This document shows positions 16,867 to 25,987 of a stretch of DNA of 64,000 nt, piece after piece (the stretch's first letter is position 1; the number at the start of each line of letters is the position of its first letter). The position numbers and the translations under genes are program-made. Below the pieces are notes generated by a model. The model saw nothing but the letters and a program-made list of their open reading frames with translations, ran no database searches and was not told the DNA's origin. The stretch covers positions 62,001 to 126,000 of the forward strand of contig NZ_JAOQJC010000015.1 of NCBI RefSeq assembly GCF_025567625.1. The letters are read 5' to 3'. The stretch is from Paenibacillus sp. J5C2022. Its GTDB lineage: Bacteria; Bacillota; Bacilli; Paenibacillales; Paenibacillaceae.

Positions 16867-17789
16867 TTCTTGCGAAAAATAATTGCCATGCACAAACCGA
16901 GCAGCAGCATGATACCAAGTAAAACATATGCGCCATAGCGGAAATGCAGCCCGGGAATGCTGTCAAAGTTCATGCCGTATATGCCGGTAATGAAGGTCAG
17001 CGGCATGAATATCGTCGTAATGGCTGTAAAGACACGCATGATTTCATTGGCCCGGCTGGACAGGGAGGACTGGTACGCCTCGCGAAGGTTGCCCATCAGG
17101 TCGCGGTACGTATCGAACGATTCCGCGATTTTCAGTGCGTTCTCGTAGACGTCGCTGAAGTATTTCTGCAGCTGGTCGTCGATGAGCTTCAGCTCTTTTT
17201 TGTTCAAGGTAGCGATGACCTCGCGCTGCGGACCAAGCACCTTCTTCACCCAAAGAATCTCGCCTCGCAAGCCGATGATTTCGTTCAGGTGGGATTTCTT
17301 CGTATGCATAAGAATGTCTTCTTCCAGCGTCTCGATGCGCGTATCGATGCGATCGCCGACCAGGAAGTAATTGTCTACGACCAGATCGACCAGATGATAC
17401 AGGAACTGATCGGGCCGGCTGACCTCCTGCTCCCACAGAATCGGCTTTAATGTGCGAAGCTCGTTGATTTTTTGTTTCGTGACGGTAATAATATAATGCT
17501 TGCCCAGGAAGATGTTCAGAGCCCGCAGGAATATCTCCTCGTCGTCGAACCGAATGCTGTTAATGACGATGAAATAATGATGCTCGTATATTTCGATCTT
17601 CGGACGCTGCTCTTCTTCATTCAAGCAATCTTCCACGGCCAGATCGTGCATGCCGAACAGCGGTTGAAGCTCTACGAGATCCTCCACGTCGGCATCAATC
17701 CAATAGAAGCCCTCTGCCGGTGCGACAAGGGTCTGTTCAATATGTTCAACCGTGCTGAATACGCCATTGCTTACATGTCTGATTTTCAT
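16854..17789 (-). CDS. corA: CorA family divalent-cation transporter
   Basis: 311 residues. A long acidic/helical cytoplasmic N-terminal domain is followed by two C-terminal helices. The hallmark YGMN occurs in FITGIYGMNFDSIPG at the end of the first helix, and the second helix is YVLLGIMLLLGLCMAIIF. CorA pentamers carry Mg2+ (also Co2+/Ni2+) across the membrane. The start ATG 17789 follows GAGAGGAG. The best promoter lies about 250 bases upstream (18045-18074), giving an unusually long leader. The YGMN motif is intact, so transport function is expected; Mg2+ versus Zn2+/Co2+ preference is not decidable by eye. Confidence 0.9.
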   Translation of the reverse strand: MKIRHVSNGVFSTVEHIEQTLVAPAEGFYWIDADVEDLVELQPLFGMHDLAVEDCLNEEEQRPKIEIYEHHYFIVINSIRFDDEEIFLRALNIFLGKHYIITVTKQKINELRTLKPILWEQEVSRPDQFLYHLVDLVVDNYFLVGDRIDTRIETLEEDILMHTKKSHLNEIIGLRGEILWVKKVLGPQREVIATLNKKELKLIDDQLQKYFSDVYENALKIAESFDTYRDLMGNLREAYQSSLSSRANEIMRVFTAITTIFMPLTFITGIYGMNFDSIPGLHFRYGAYVLLGIMLLLGLCMAIIFRKKEWL

Positions 17790-18044
17790 TCGCAGTATCT
17801 CCTCTCGCTTCTTGCAGGAGACTGCCGGCGGGCAAGCCGCATGCCAGATTGCGCTTCATCGCCCTGTTCACTCCGGCATACTGCTTAATCGAAGTGCAGG
17901 GTTTCTATAGCGAATGGGCTGCAGCAGAGTCTATGCCGGCAGACTGCCTGGCAGTTGATGTCCCGGACTGTTCGTTCGTCCCCTTCCATTATCGCCATAC
18001 ACCCCTTTTGTCCTCATTTATTTCCTTCATGTCAATCCTTGTCT

Positions 18045-18074
18045 AGTATACTCCTGTGACCGCTTATCATTCAA
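18045..18074 (-). promoter_or_regulatory. Probable promoter of corA
   Basis: On the minus strand TTGAAT (18074-18069), 18-base spacer, TATACT (18050-18045). It would give a 5' leader of about 250 bases. The leader holds no riboswitch I recognise. It has one 37-codon frame with a poor ribosome site (17885-17998, minus) and inverted GCCGGCA-type sequences. Confidence 0.5.
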
Positions 18075-18170
18075 GGAGAAAATGGGGCCGATTCCCCTTC
18101 ATACAACTTATGCAAGCCGACGCTTGACGGCGATTGCAGAATGCATTAAAGTATAAGCTAATTAGTACAT

Positions 18171-18245
18171 GTTCAAAAATCCCGGTTTTCAGCACCGAGA
18201 AGATTGGATGAGACTACTTCGTGATCAAAAGTGGGCTTTTTGAAC
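18171..18245 (+). repeat. 75-bp palindromic element (MITE/REP-like)
   Basis: Ends GTTCAAAAATCCC (18171-18183) and GGGCTTTTTGAAC (18233-18245) are inverted repeats matching at 12 of 13 bases. The interior also has CGGTTTTCAGCACCG. It lies between corA and the metA riboswitch. No coding potential and no second copy in this window, so mobility cannot be shown. Confidence 0.5.
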
Positions 18246-18281
18246 AACCTCTATTTAGAACCGCGACAAAAGAATAGGTAA

Positions 18282-18390
18282 CTTTCTTATCAAGAGCAGG
18301 CGGAGGGACTAGCCCTATGAAGCCCGGCAACCGGCATGAAGCACGGTGCTAATTCTTGCGGAAACGAACAGTTTCTGAGAGATGAGAGAG
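18282..18390 (+). ncRNA. SAM-I (S-box) riboswitch aptamer
   Basis: Shows the S-box consensus in order: CTTATCAAGAG (P1/P2 5' side), GGCGGAGGGAC, GCCCTATGAAGCCCGGCAACC, GGTGCTAATTC and the closing GATGAGAGAG that pairs with the first strand. It precedes metA and metI, the standard target. S-adenosylmethionine binding is expected to favour the terminator at 18408. Confidence 0.96.
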
Positions 18391-18407
18391 GTCCATTGTT
18401 TACGTGT

Positions 18408-18438
18408 GGCCCCTTCTCTCAGCAGAAAGGGCCTTTTT
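18408..18438 (+). terminator. S-box regulated terminator
   Basis: GGCCCCTTCT pairs with AGAAAGGGCC (one mismatch), then TTTTT, between the S-box aptamer and metA. Confidence 0.88.
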
Positions 18439-18495
18439 CGAATTGGTTGGCGGTGGATTGGAAATCAACTTAACGACCAAGAGGAGTGATGGGCG

Positions 18496-19413
18496 ATGCC
18501 GATTAAAGTGCCAGACCATTTGCCGGCAAAGGAAATACTAACGAACGAGAATATATTTGTCATGGACGAAAGCGTAGCCTATCATCAGGATATCCGTCCA
18601 TTGCGCATAGCGATATTGAATTTGATGCCTACGAAGGAAACGACGGAGACGCAATTGCTGCGGCTGATCGGCAATACGCCGCTTCAGGTGGAGGTGGTGC
18701 TGCTGCATCCCGCCACGCATACATCCAAGAACACGTCCACGGAGCATCTGGAGTCGTTCTACAAAACCTTCGACGAGATTGCGCATCAATACTTCGACGG
18801 GATGATCATTACGGGTGCTCCCGTGGAGCATCTGCCGTTCGAGGAAGTGACGTATTGGGAAGAGCTGAAGACGATTATGGACTGGAGCAAGCGTCATGTG
18901 ACGTCCACCTTCCACATATGCTGGGCATCGCAAGCGGGCTTGTACCATCACTTCGGCGTGCCGAAGTACGAGCTGGAGGAGAAGATGTTCGGCGTCTTCA
19001 CCCATACGATCGAGAAGCGCAACGTACCGCTGCTTAGAGGGTTCGACGAGCTGTTCTTCGTTCCGCAGTCGCGTCATACGGAAGTGCGCAGCGAGGATAT
19101 TGCGGGAATTGACGGGCTGGAGATATTGTCGGAGTCTCCGGAGGCGGGCGTCTACATCGTAGCCTCGAAGGACGGTCGCCAAATATTCGTGACCGGTCAT
19201 TCCGAATACGATCCGACCTCTCTGAAATACGAATATGACCGGGATATTGCCAAAGGGATGACATGCGCGCTGCCGCGCAATTACTTCCCGGGCGATAATC
19301 CGTCGGCGATGCCGCTATCGACGTGGAGAGCGCATGCCAACCTGTTGTATTCCAATTGGCTCAATTATTATGTATACCAGCAAACCCCATATGAGCTGGG
19401 CGGCGGTATATAG
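18496..19413 (+). CDS. metA: Homoserine O-acyltransferase MetA, predicted O-acetyltransferase
   Basis: 305 residues. The fold and motifs of MetA are intact: catalytic Cys142 ([11 protein letters not shown]), His235 and Glu237 (VTGHSEYD). Residue 111 is Glu (GAPVEH). Published work on Bacillus cereus MetA showed Glu111 gives acetyl-CoA and Gly111 succinyl-CoA preference, so the product is expected to be O-acetyl-L-homoserine. It is cytoplasmic, first committed step of methionine synthesis, and controlled by the S-box leader. The next gene (PLP sulfhydrylase/gamma-synthase) uses this product. Older annotations call such proteins homoserine O-succinyltransferase. Confidence 0.96.
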   Translation: MPIKVPDHLPAKEILTNENIFVMDESVAYHQDIRPLRIAILNLMPTKETTETQLLRLIGNTPLQVEVVLLHPATHTSKNTSTEHLESFYKTFDEIAHQYFDGMIITGAPVEHLPFEEVTYWEELKTIMDWSKRHVTSTFHICWASQAGLYHHFGVPKYELEEKMFGVFTHTIEKRNVPLLRGFDELFFVPQSRHTEVRSEDIAGIDGLEILSESPEAGVYIVASKDGRQIFVTGHSEYDPTSLKYEYDRDIAKGMTCALPRNYFPGDNPSAMPLSTWRAHANLLYSNWLNYYVYQQTPYELGGGI

Positions 19414-19440
19414 ATGAAGAATAGGAGTGGCGATCAGGCT

Positions 19441-20598
19441 ATGAAAATGGAAAGTCAGTTGGCGCAAATCGGTTCGCAAGCGGACCCCGAGACGGGTGCG
19501 GTAAGCTGTCCCGTCTATCAAGCGACCGCATTCCGGCATCCCAAGCTGGGACAGAGCACAGGCTTCGATTATTCCCGCACGAAGAGCCCGACACGTGCGG
19601 TGCTGGAGGAAGCAGCGGCTCAGCTAGAGAAGGGGGATGCCGCCTTCGCGTGCAGTTCCGGCATGGCGGCGCTGCAGACAGTATTCGCTTACTTCAGTCA
19701 AGGCGATCACCTCATCGTATCTCTAGACCTGTACGGCGGCACTTACCGGCTGCTGGAAAGAATTATGAGCCGATTCGGCGTTAGCGCTGCTTATGTGGAT
19801 ACGAACGATATCGACGGCATGACGGCTGCGTTGCAGGACAATACGCGAGCGTTATTGATCGAGACGCCCACCAATCCCCTTATGATGATAACGGATCTGG
19901 AGCGGGTATGCGGCTGGGCCAAGAGCAAGGGACTTCTGACGATCGTGGACAATACGCTGCTGACGCCTTACTTGCAGCGGCCAATCGAGCTGGGGGCGGA
20001 TATCGTCGTGCACAGCGCAACCAAGTATCTGGGCGGTCATAACGATGTGCTTGCGGGACTCATCGTCACCAAGGGCGAGGAGCTGTCCTCGGAGATGGCC
20101 ATCCTGCATAATTCCATCGGCGCGGTGCTGGGACCGCAGGATTCCTGGCTGCTTATGCGCGGCATGAAGACGCTTGCGCTCCGCATGGAACGTCATGAAT
20201 ACAATGCGACGAGAATTGCGGAATATTTGCTGGAGCATCCTGCTGTCGAGGATGTCTATTATCCGGCGCTGCCGCATCATCCCGGCCATGAGATTCAGAA
20301 GCGGCAAGCATCGGGCAATACCGGCATTTTCTCCTTCCGCTTGAAGGATGCCCGTTACGTAGAGCCGGTGCTGCGCCATATCCGGCTAATCGCATTCGCC
20401 GAGAGTCTGGGCGGCGTAGAGTCGTTGATGACTTATCCGGCTGTACAGACGCATGCCGATATACCGGAAGAGATACGCAGAGCAGTAGGTGTCGACGACA
20501 GGCTTCTCCGCTTCTCCGTCGGCATTGAACATGTCGACGACCTGATCGGGGATTTGGAGCAGGCGCTGGAAGCGGCAAAGATGGAATTGGGCCAGTAG
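19441..20598 (+). CDS. metI: PLP-dependent cystathionine gamma-synthase/O-acetylhomoserine thiolyase (MetI-like)
   Basis: 385 residues from ATG 19441 (MKMESQLAQIG); an in-frame ATG at 19414, touching the metA stop, would add nine residues not typical of the family. The Cys/Met-metabolism PLP fold is clear: YSRTKSPTRAVLEEA, SSGMAALQTVF, DLYGGTYRL, IETPTNPL, and the PLP lysine in HSATKYLGGHNDV. The C-terminal ESLGGVESL...RFSVGIEHVDDLIGD completes it. It joins O-acetylhomoserine with cysteine (or sulfide), following MetA in the same S-box-controlled operon. MetI versus MetC (beta-lyase): 'TKYLGGH' with the downstream ESLGG element and pairing with metA favour MetI. Confidence 0.9.
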   Translation: MKMESQLAQIGSQADPETGAVSCPVYQATAFRHPKLGQSTGFDYSRTKSPTRAVLEEAAAQLEKGDAAFACSSGMAALQTVFAYFSQGDHLIVSLDLYGGTYRLLERIMSRFGVSAAYVDTNDIDGMTAALQDNTRALLIETPTNPLMMITDLERVCGWAKSKGLLTIVDNTLLTPYLQRPIELGADIVVHSATKYLGGHNDVLAGLIVTKGEELSSEMAILHNSIGAVLGPQDSWLLMRGMKTLALRMERHEYNATRIAEYLLEHPAVEDVYYPALPHHPGHEIQKRQASGNTGIFSFRLKDARYVEPVLRHIRLIAFAESLGGVESLMTYPAVQTHADIPEEIRRAVGVDDRLLRFSVGIEHVDDLIGDLEQALEAAKMELGQ

Positions 20599-20784
20599 AA
20601 GCTAGCGCTTCAAGATAGGGAGGGCGTGTCTGAATCCTGTTTTCGCTCAGGGCAGGCATGCCTTTCTTTGTATGACGCGCATTATTCGCTTTTTTGACAT
20701 ATTGACCCTTGATCTGGTGGATGACTGCGAAGAAGCTTCTATGTTACGATTGATGAGATAAGCAAATTTAAGGAGGTCTGGCGG

Positions 20785-21921
20785 ATGAGCACGATAGACC
20801 CGATATTGGACAAAGCTCTCAGAGGCGAGCGAATCAACCTGGACGAATGCATGGAGCTGCTGGCTTCTGATGCGATAGAGAAGATGGGGCATACTGCCAA
20901 TCAGCTGATGCTGCGGCGGCACCCGGACCCTGTTACAACATTCGTAGTTGGACGCAACGTCAACTATACGAATATATGCGACGTGTACTGCCGCTTCTGC
21001 GCATTCTACCGCTCTCCGAAGTCCGGAGAAGGATATGTGCTGGACGACGATACCATTCTGCAGAAAATTCAGGAGACGGTGGACGTAGGCGGTACGGAAA
21101 TCTTGATGCAAGGCGGCACGAATCCCGATCTGCCGTTTACTTACTACACGGATTTACTGCGCAAAATTAAAGTCCGCTTCCCGAACATTACGATGCATTC
21201 CTTCTCTCCGGCGGAAATTATGAAGATGAAGGAAGTGTCGAACGGACTTTCCCTGGATCAAGTGGTCGCCGAGCTGAAGGCGGCCGGGCTGGATTCGCTT
21301 CCCGGCGGCGGAGCGGAGATTCTGGACGATCGTACCAGGCGGAAAATCAGCAGACTGAAGGGCTCATGGATGGAGTGGATGGATGTCATGAAGTCGGCCC
21401 ACCGCCATGGGATGAATACGACGGCAACGATGGTATACGGACTTGGCGAGAGCATAGAGGAGAGGGCATTGCATCTGCTGCGGGTGCGCGACGCCCAGGA
21501 TGAATGCATCTCGAGCGGTTACGATTCGAAGGGGTTCCTGGCCTTCATCTCTTGGCCGTTCCAGCCGGACAATACGAACTTGAAGCTGGAGAAGGCTTCA
21601 CCTGAAGAATACCTGCGCATTGTAGCGGTCAGCCGCATTATGCTGGACAACATTGACAACTTCCAGTCTTCTTGGGTGACAATGGGACCCGAGATGGGCA
21701 AGCTGTCTCTCCAGTACGGCTGCAACGACTTCGGCAGCACGATGATCGAGGAGAATGTCGTATCTGCGGCAGGCACGACCCACAAGGTGAATATCGATCT
21801 GATCCTGAAGCTGATTCGCGAAGCTGGCAAAATTCCGGCCCAGCGCGATACCAAATACAATATTTTGCGGATGTACAACGAATCCGACAGAGCGGAGAAG
21901 GATTTCGTCATGCAAAATTAA
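20785..21921 (+). CDS. mqnC: Cyclic dehypoxanthinyl futalosine synthase MqnC (radical SAM)
   Basis: 378 residues. The radical-SAM cluster motif is CDVYCRFCAFYR (C-x3-C-x2-C), preceded by VGRNVNYTNI, as in the CofH/MqnC/MqnE group. Further family marks are LMQGGTNPDLPFTYYTDLLR, MHSFSPAEIM, and GLDSLPGGGAEIL. MqnC cyclises dehypoxanthinyl futalosine in the futalosine route to menaquinone. Start ATG 20785 follows AAGGAGG. No other mqn gene is in the window. MqnE and CofH are the alternatives; the spiro-type GGGAEI motif and length fit MqnC best. Confidence 0.88.
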   Translation: MSTIDPILDKALRGERINLDECMELLASDAIEKMGHTANQLMLRRHPDPVTTFVVGRNVNYTNICDVYCRFCAFYRSPKSGEGYVLDDDTILQKIQETVDVGGTEILMQGGTNPDLPFTYYTDLLRKIKVRFPNITMHSFSPAEIMKMKEVSNGLSLDQVVAELKAAGLDSLPGGGAEILDDRTRRKISRLKGSWMEWMDVMKSAHRHGMNTTATMVYGLGESIEERALHLLRVRDAQDECISSGYDSKGFLAFISWPFQPDNTNLKLEKASPEEYLRIVAVSRIMLDNIDNFQSSWVTMGPEMGKLSLQYGCNDFGSTMIEENVVSAAGTTHKVNIDLILKLIREAGKIPAQRDTKYNILRMYNESDRAEKDFVMQN

Positions 21922-21931
21922 TAAGTGCGCG

Positions 21932-21967
21932 TCCCCCTGTGCCATTCATGCTGGCAGGGGGATTTTT
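21932..21967 (+). terminator. Terminator after mqnC
   Basis: TCCCCCTG (21932-21939) pairs with CAGGGGGA (21955-21962), then TTTTT. Confidence 0.9.
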
Positions 21968-22057
21968 CTTGTTCCGCGATGAACATGTACCAATCTTTCC
22001 TTCGTATATACGGCCCCTCGAGGCCATATACTGTAACGGAAGGAAAGGGGTGAGCGC

Positions 22058-22987
22058 GTGGACTTGTTCTCAGTAACGTTGCAGGCAAGTCTTCATGACG
22101 GCGTTGACAAGTTGAAACAGCAATTGCTGACAGGATTGATACATGAATTACATATGGCTGACGGGAAAGGGGCTCCTCTGGTAGATATTCACATGAAAAG
22201 TCGTGAATCCATCGGTTGCAGCGGCATTCTGCCACAGTTCAGACTGCAGGAGCACGGGCCAGCCATATTTGAAGCGGCAGCCGGCATTATTGCCGAGTTC
22301 GTCATTAGTGAATTGGAGCCGCTGCTTCTATCCAGCATTATTCGCAAAAAATACAGCAGCAACCCCACGATTGAATCTTCAGTCATTGAGAAGTATTGCC
22401 ACGATCTGCTGTTCGGCAGCGAATGGGATGGACTGGGCAAGCGATTCCACGACGCGGATCGCGCCAGAAGAAAGAGCAAGATAGCGGATGAGCTGCATCA
22501 GTATTTGCAGATGGACACGGGATTGAACCTGAAGGGCTTTCTAACCTTTCGCATGGCTTCTTACCGGTCGGAGCTTGCGGAAATTGTGGAATACGCCATG
22601 GATGAATATGTGCTTGACAAGCAATACCAGGAATTTATTTCGTTGCTGAAGTATTTCGTGCAGCTTCAGGAGACCAAAATTCCGCTGGTGCATTTGCTCC
22701 ATAAAGGCGGCCATGATTTCGTCATGTACAATGAAAGCTTCAAGCTGATCGATCCCAAGCCGCAAGGAGACCGGATCGTCGCGGAAATGCTGGAGACGGA
22801 AATGAATATTGAGGATATGGTCATCAGCTCGCTTATTTCGGCATCGCCGAAGCATATTAATATTCACACTCGGCTGCCTGAGATGGGAGTCATCCGTACC
22901 ATCGAGACCATATTCGATGGACGGGTAACGGTATGCGTCGGCTGCTCGGCCTGCTCCAGAAGTCTGGACGAGTTGATTCAGCCTTGA
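22058..22987 (+). CDS. ytxC: YtxC-like sporulation-associated protein
   Basis: 309 residues from GTG 22058 behind AAGGGGTGAG. It is recognised as YtxC-like by length, by the pattern (a helical protein with LNLKGFLTFRMASYRSELAEIVEYAMDEY spread over about residues 165-190) and by position directly upstream of thrS, as in Bacillus subtilis. The last residues carry CVGCSAC (C-x2-C-x2-C), possibly a metal site. No membrane segment or signal peptide. Biochemical function is unknown; family annotation as a sporulation protein rests on conservation in spore formers. The thrS promoter overlaps its stop codon. Confidence 0.78.
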   Translation: MDLFSVTLQASLHDGVDKLKQQLLTGLIHELHMADGKGAPLVDIHMKSRESIGCSGILPQFRLQEHGPAIFEAAAGIIAEFVISELEPLLLSSIIRKKYSSNPTIESSVIEKYCHDLLFGSEWDGLGKRFHDADRARRKSKIADELHQYLQMDTGLNLKGFLTFRMASYRSELAEIVEYAMDEYVLDKQYQEFISLLKYFVQLQETKIPLVHLLHKGGHDFVMYNESFKLIDPKPQGDRIVAEMLETEMNIEDMVISSLISASPKHINIHTRLPEMGVIRTIETIFDGRVTVCVGCSACSRSLDELIQP

Positions 22988-23012
22988 CGTACGGTGGCTG
23001 GCGGGCTATAAT
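22984..23012 (+). promoter_or_regulatory. Sigma-A promoter of thrS
   Basis: TTGACG (22984-22989), 17-base spacer, TATAAT (23007-23012). The -35 overlaps the ytxC stop codon. Start of the T-box leader is expected near 23019. Confidence 0.85.
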
Positions 23013-23018
23013 GTTGAC

Positions 23019-23320
23019 CATATACGGATGCAACAGCAATGACAAAGACAAGTATCTGCCATAAGCGAATGGTTCAGAGAGAGGAATCGTGGCTGCAAGT
23101 TCCTTCCAAGATGCCGGCGGATATACCCCTTATGTAGCTGTATAGTTGAACCCGCCTTTACCGTACTGGCAAGCAGGCGGCAGTAAGCTGTACCGGAACT
23201 CTCCGTTATCAGAGCATACGAGAACTATGGAAGCCGGCAATCGGCGTTCCAAGGTTGAAGTAGGGTGGAACCACGAGCGCAAGCACTCGTCCCTTTTACG
23301 GGATGCGTGCTTTTTTTGTG
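23019..23320 (+). ncRNA. T-box leader of thrS with antiterminator/terminator
   Basis: The T-box sequence AGGGTGGAACCACG lies at 23262-23275. It is followed by the terminator stem AAGCAC...GTGCTT (23281-23310) and seven T. The 250 bases before it have the size of a stem I-III region. A candidate threonine specifier ACC occurs at 23151-23153 (in TTGAACCCG); that placement is tentative. Uncharged tRNA-Thr is expected to pair with the T-box and allow thrS expression. Confidence 0.93.
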
Positions 23321-23370
23321 TTTCGCAAGCTGATCGTATGGCTTTAATTCAATTATGGGAGGCATTGGCA

Positions 23371-25305
23371 ATGAGTGTGAAAGTGACTTTTCCCGACGGC
23401 GCGGTGCGAGAGTATGCCGCCGGGACTACGATTGAAGAAGTGGCAGGCTCCATTAGCCCGGGGCTGCGCAAAAATGCCATCGCAGGCAAATTGAACGGAA
23501 AGACTGTGGATGTGTATACGCCAATTCAGGAAGGTGCTGCGATTGAGATCGTCACGCTGGATTCTGCGGACGGGTTGGAAGTGTACCGTCACAGCACGGC
23601 TCATATGATGGCGCAGGCGATCAAGCGCATTTTCGGAGAGAACAATGTGAAGCTGGGCATCGGTCCCGTTATCGAAGACGGCTTCTATTACGATATCGAT
23701 ATGGAACAATCGCTTACGCCTGATGATCTGGCCAAGATCGAGAAGGAGATGAACCGGATCGCCGGACAGAATCTGGACATTCGCCGGCGTGAAGTAAGCC
23801 GGGAAGAAGCGCTTGCCATCTATGAGGAGATGGGAGATCATCTGAAGCTGGAGCTGATCAACGATTTGCCGGAGGACTCTGTCATTACCATTTACGATCA
23901 GGGCGAGTTCTTCGATCTGTGCCGCGGACCGCATCTGCCGTCGACGGGACGGATCAAAGCGTTCAAGCTTCTCAGCATAGCCGGCGCTTATTGGCGCGGC
24001 GATTCCAAGAACAAGATGCTGCAGCGCATATACGGCACGGCGTTCCCGAAGAAAGCCCAGCTGGATGAGCATCTGCACTTCCTGGAGGAAGCGAAGAAGC
24101 GCGATCACCGCAAGCTGGGGCGCGAGCTGAACATGTTCGCCTTCTCGCGCGAGGTTGGCCAAGGGCTGCCGCTCTGGCTGCCGAACGGTGCGAAGGTGCG
24201 CAGAACGATGGAGCGTTATATTGTCGACCTGGAGGAGCGGCTCGGTTACGAGCATGTCTATACGCCGGTGCTGGCCAATGTCGATCTGTACAAAATATCC
24301 GGCCACTGGGAGCACTATAGCGAGGACATGTTCCCGAAGATGGTCATGGATAACGAAGAGCTTGTATTGCGTCCCATGAACTGTCCGCACCATATGATGG
24401 TATACAAGAGCGGCATGCGCAGCTATCGCGATCTCCCTATTCGCATCGCGGAGCTTGGCACGATGCACCGTTATGAGATGTCAGGCGCTCTGACCGGTCT
24501 TCACCGCGTTCGCGCGATGACGCTGAACGATGCGCATATATTCTGCCGCCCGGACCAAATCAAGGAAGAATTCGCGCGTGTCGTGAATCTGATCCGCAAA
24601 GTCTACGAAGACTTCGGCATTAAGGAATATCGCTTCCGCTTGTCCTACCGAGACCCGCAGGATACGGAGAAGTACTTCCAGAACGACGAGATGTGGGAGA
24701 TGTCGCAGCGCATGCTGCGCGAGGTTGTGGAGGAGCTGGAGCTGCCGTTCTTCGAGGCGGAAGGGGAAGCGGCCTTCTACGGACCGAAGCTGGATGTGCA
24801 GATCAAGACGGCACTGGGCAAGGAAGAGACGCTGTCTACGGCTCAGCTGGACTTCCTGCTGCCGGAACGCTTCGAGCTGGAGTATGTCGGCGAAGACGGG
24901 AAGAAGCATCGTCCGGTCGTCATTCACCGCGGCATTATCAGCACGATGGAGCGGATGACGGCTTACTTGCTGGAGAACTTCGCAGGGGCGCTGCCATTAT
25001 GGCTGTCGCCGGTACAAGCGAAGGTTATACCGGTATCGACCGCTTATGAGGCTTATGCCCGCGAGGTAGCCGAGACGCTGCAGGAAGCCGGTATTCGCGT
25101 CGAGGGCGATCTGCGCAATGAGAAGCTGGGCTATAAGATTCGCGAAGCGCAGCTGGAGAAAGCACCGTATATGCTTGTCGTGGGAGAGAACGAGATGAAT
25201 TCCGGCTCCGTATCGGTCCGCAAGCGCGGCGAAGGAGACATCGGCTCCAAGCCGCTGGCTGAGTTGATTGCAATGCTGACTAAGGAAATCGGGAATAAGG
25301 AATAA
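23371..25305 (+). CDS. thrS: Threonyl-tRNA synthetase
   Basis: 644 residues from ATG 23371, eight bases after GGGAGG; the frame continues upstream into the T-box leader but is not a real extension. Domain order: TGS (about 1-62), the alanyl/threonyl second additional domain with [12 protein letters not shown] (about 75-80), the class II catalytic core with [13 protein letters not shown] (zinc ligands Cys and His) and [17 protein letters not shown], and the C-terminal anticodon-binding domain from about 540. It charges tRNA-Thr in the cytoplasm. Expression is controlled by the T-box leader and the promoter in the end of ytxC. Confidence 0.97.
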   Translation: MSVKVTFPDGAVREYAAGTTIEEVAGSISPGLRKNAIAGKLNGKTVDVYTPIQEGAAIEIVTLDSADGLEVYRHSTAHMMAQAIKRIFGENNVKLGIGPVIEDGFYYDIDMEQSLTPDDLAKIEKEMNRIAGQNLDIRRREVSREEALAIYEEMGDHLKLELINDLPEDSVITIYDQGEFFDLCRGPHLPSTGRIKAFKLLSIAGAYWRGDSKNKMLQRIYGTAFPKKAQLDEHLHFLEEAKKRDHRKLGRELNMFAFSREVGQGLPLWLPNGAKVRRTMERYIVDLEERLGYEHVYTPVLANVDLYKISGHWEHYSEDMFPKMVMDNEELVLRPMNCPHHMMVYKSGMRSYRDLPIRIAELGTMHRYEMSGALTGLHRVRAMTLNDAHIFCRPDQIKEEFARVVNLIRKVYEDFGIKEYRFRLSYRDPQDTEKYFQNDEMWEMSQRMLREVVEELELPFFEAEGEAAFYGPKLDVQIKTALGKEETLSTAQLDFLLPERFELEYVGEDGKKHRPVVIHRGIISTMERMTAYLLENFAGALPLWLSPVQAKVIPVSTAYEAYAREVAETLQEAGIRVEGDLRNEKLGYKIREAQLEKAPYMLVVGENEMNSGSVSVRKRGEGDIGSKPLAELIAMLTKEIGNKE

Positions 25306-25332
25306 ACTGTCAGGGATAAAGCTTGCAGCTAT

Positions 25333-25367
25333 GGGTAATCTTCTTCTTTAGAAGGAGGAAGTTACCC
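25333..25367 (+). promoter_or_regulatory. Hairpin that pairs the Shine-Dalgarno of the 3D-domain gene
   Basis: GGGTAA (25333-25338) pairs with TTACCC (25362-25367), and CTTCTT (25340-25345) with AAGGAG (25353-25358), the latter being the ribosome site of the next gene. No T tail, so it looks like a translational element, not a terminator. Confidence 0.4.
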
Positions 25368-25369
25368 AG

Positions 25370-25912
25370 ATGGCTACAAGCTTTTTTGCATATTGGAGAA
25401 AATTGCTGGTCATGGTGCTCGCAGCTCTATGTGTTGCGATGAGCCCCTTCACGAAGCTGGAAGCGGCAGCGGCGCCTGCTGAGTTGAAGCATGCCGATAC
25501 TGGGGTGGAGATGGTGGAAGTGATCGCCACCGGCTATACGGCCGGATACGAATCTACGGGCAAGCGGCCCGGCCATCCCGGCTACGGCATTACGTATTCA
25601 GGAGTGAAAGTGCGGCGCGACGGCGTATCGACGATTGCTGCAGATCCCAAGGTGCTGCCGATCGGAACGCTTCTGTACATTCCGGGTTACGGTTACGGCG
25701 TTGTGGCAGATACAGGTTCGGCCATTAAAGGAAAACGAATTGATCTCTATTTTGAAACGATAAAGGAAGTTTACGAACAGTGGGGCAAGCGGAAAGTGGA
25801 GGTTCAGGTGCTGAGACGAGGGTCGGGCAAGCTGACGCAAGCTTGGCTGAACGAGATCAATCGGGCTGTACAAGCTAGCAAGACGATCCCCCAAGCTTAT
25901 CTGGAATCTTAA
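25370..25912 (+). CDS. Secreted 3D-domain protein (cell-wall hydrolase-like)
   Basis: 180 residues. A signal peptide is visible ([20 protein letters not shown] and onward, cleavage near AEAAAA at about 32). The mature part is a single 3D domain (about 48-155): [26 protein letters not shown], then [19 protein letters not shown] and [16 protein letters not shown], with the three conserved Asp that name the domain. This double-psi beta-barrel is related to MltA-type lytic transglycosylases and to YocH/YuiC of Bacillus, so peptidoglycan cleavage outside the cell is likely. There is no LysM or SH3 targeting domain. ATG 25370 follows AAGGAGG with an 11-12 base spacing, within a hairpin. Confidence 0.88.
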   Translation: MATSFFAYWRKLLVMVLAALCVAMSPFTKLEAAAAPAELKHADTGVEMVEVIATGYTAGYESTGKRPGHPGYGITYSGVKVRRDGVSTIAADPKVLPIGTLLYIPGYGYGVVADTGSAIKGKRIDLYFETIKEVYEQWGKRKVEVQVLRRGSGKLTQAWLNEINRAVQASKTIPQAYLES

Positions 25913-25933
25913 CGGTTAAGCGGGCAAATTTAC

Positions 25934-25963
25934 TGAATAAATAAAGGTTCAATTGCCATACTA
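25934..25963 (+). promoter_or_regulatory. Sigma-G promoter of the gamma-SASP gene
   Basis: TGAATA (25934-25939), 17-base spacer, CATACTA (25957-25963), matching the forespore sigma-G consensus (TGnATA, CATnnTA). Confidence 0.82.
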
Positions 25964-25987
25964 AAGCTGAACGGGGAGGTGATAGCA

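Noticed and set aside
17849..18046. 65-codon plus-strand frame between corA and metA
   Set aside because: No ribosome site, no recognisable protein, and it lies over the corA promoter and leader on the other strand.
23146..23370. N-terminal extension of thrS to 719 residues
   Set aside because: The extra codons lie in the T-box leader, including the T-box and its terminator; ATG 23371 has a good ribosome site and gives the normal length.
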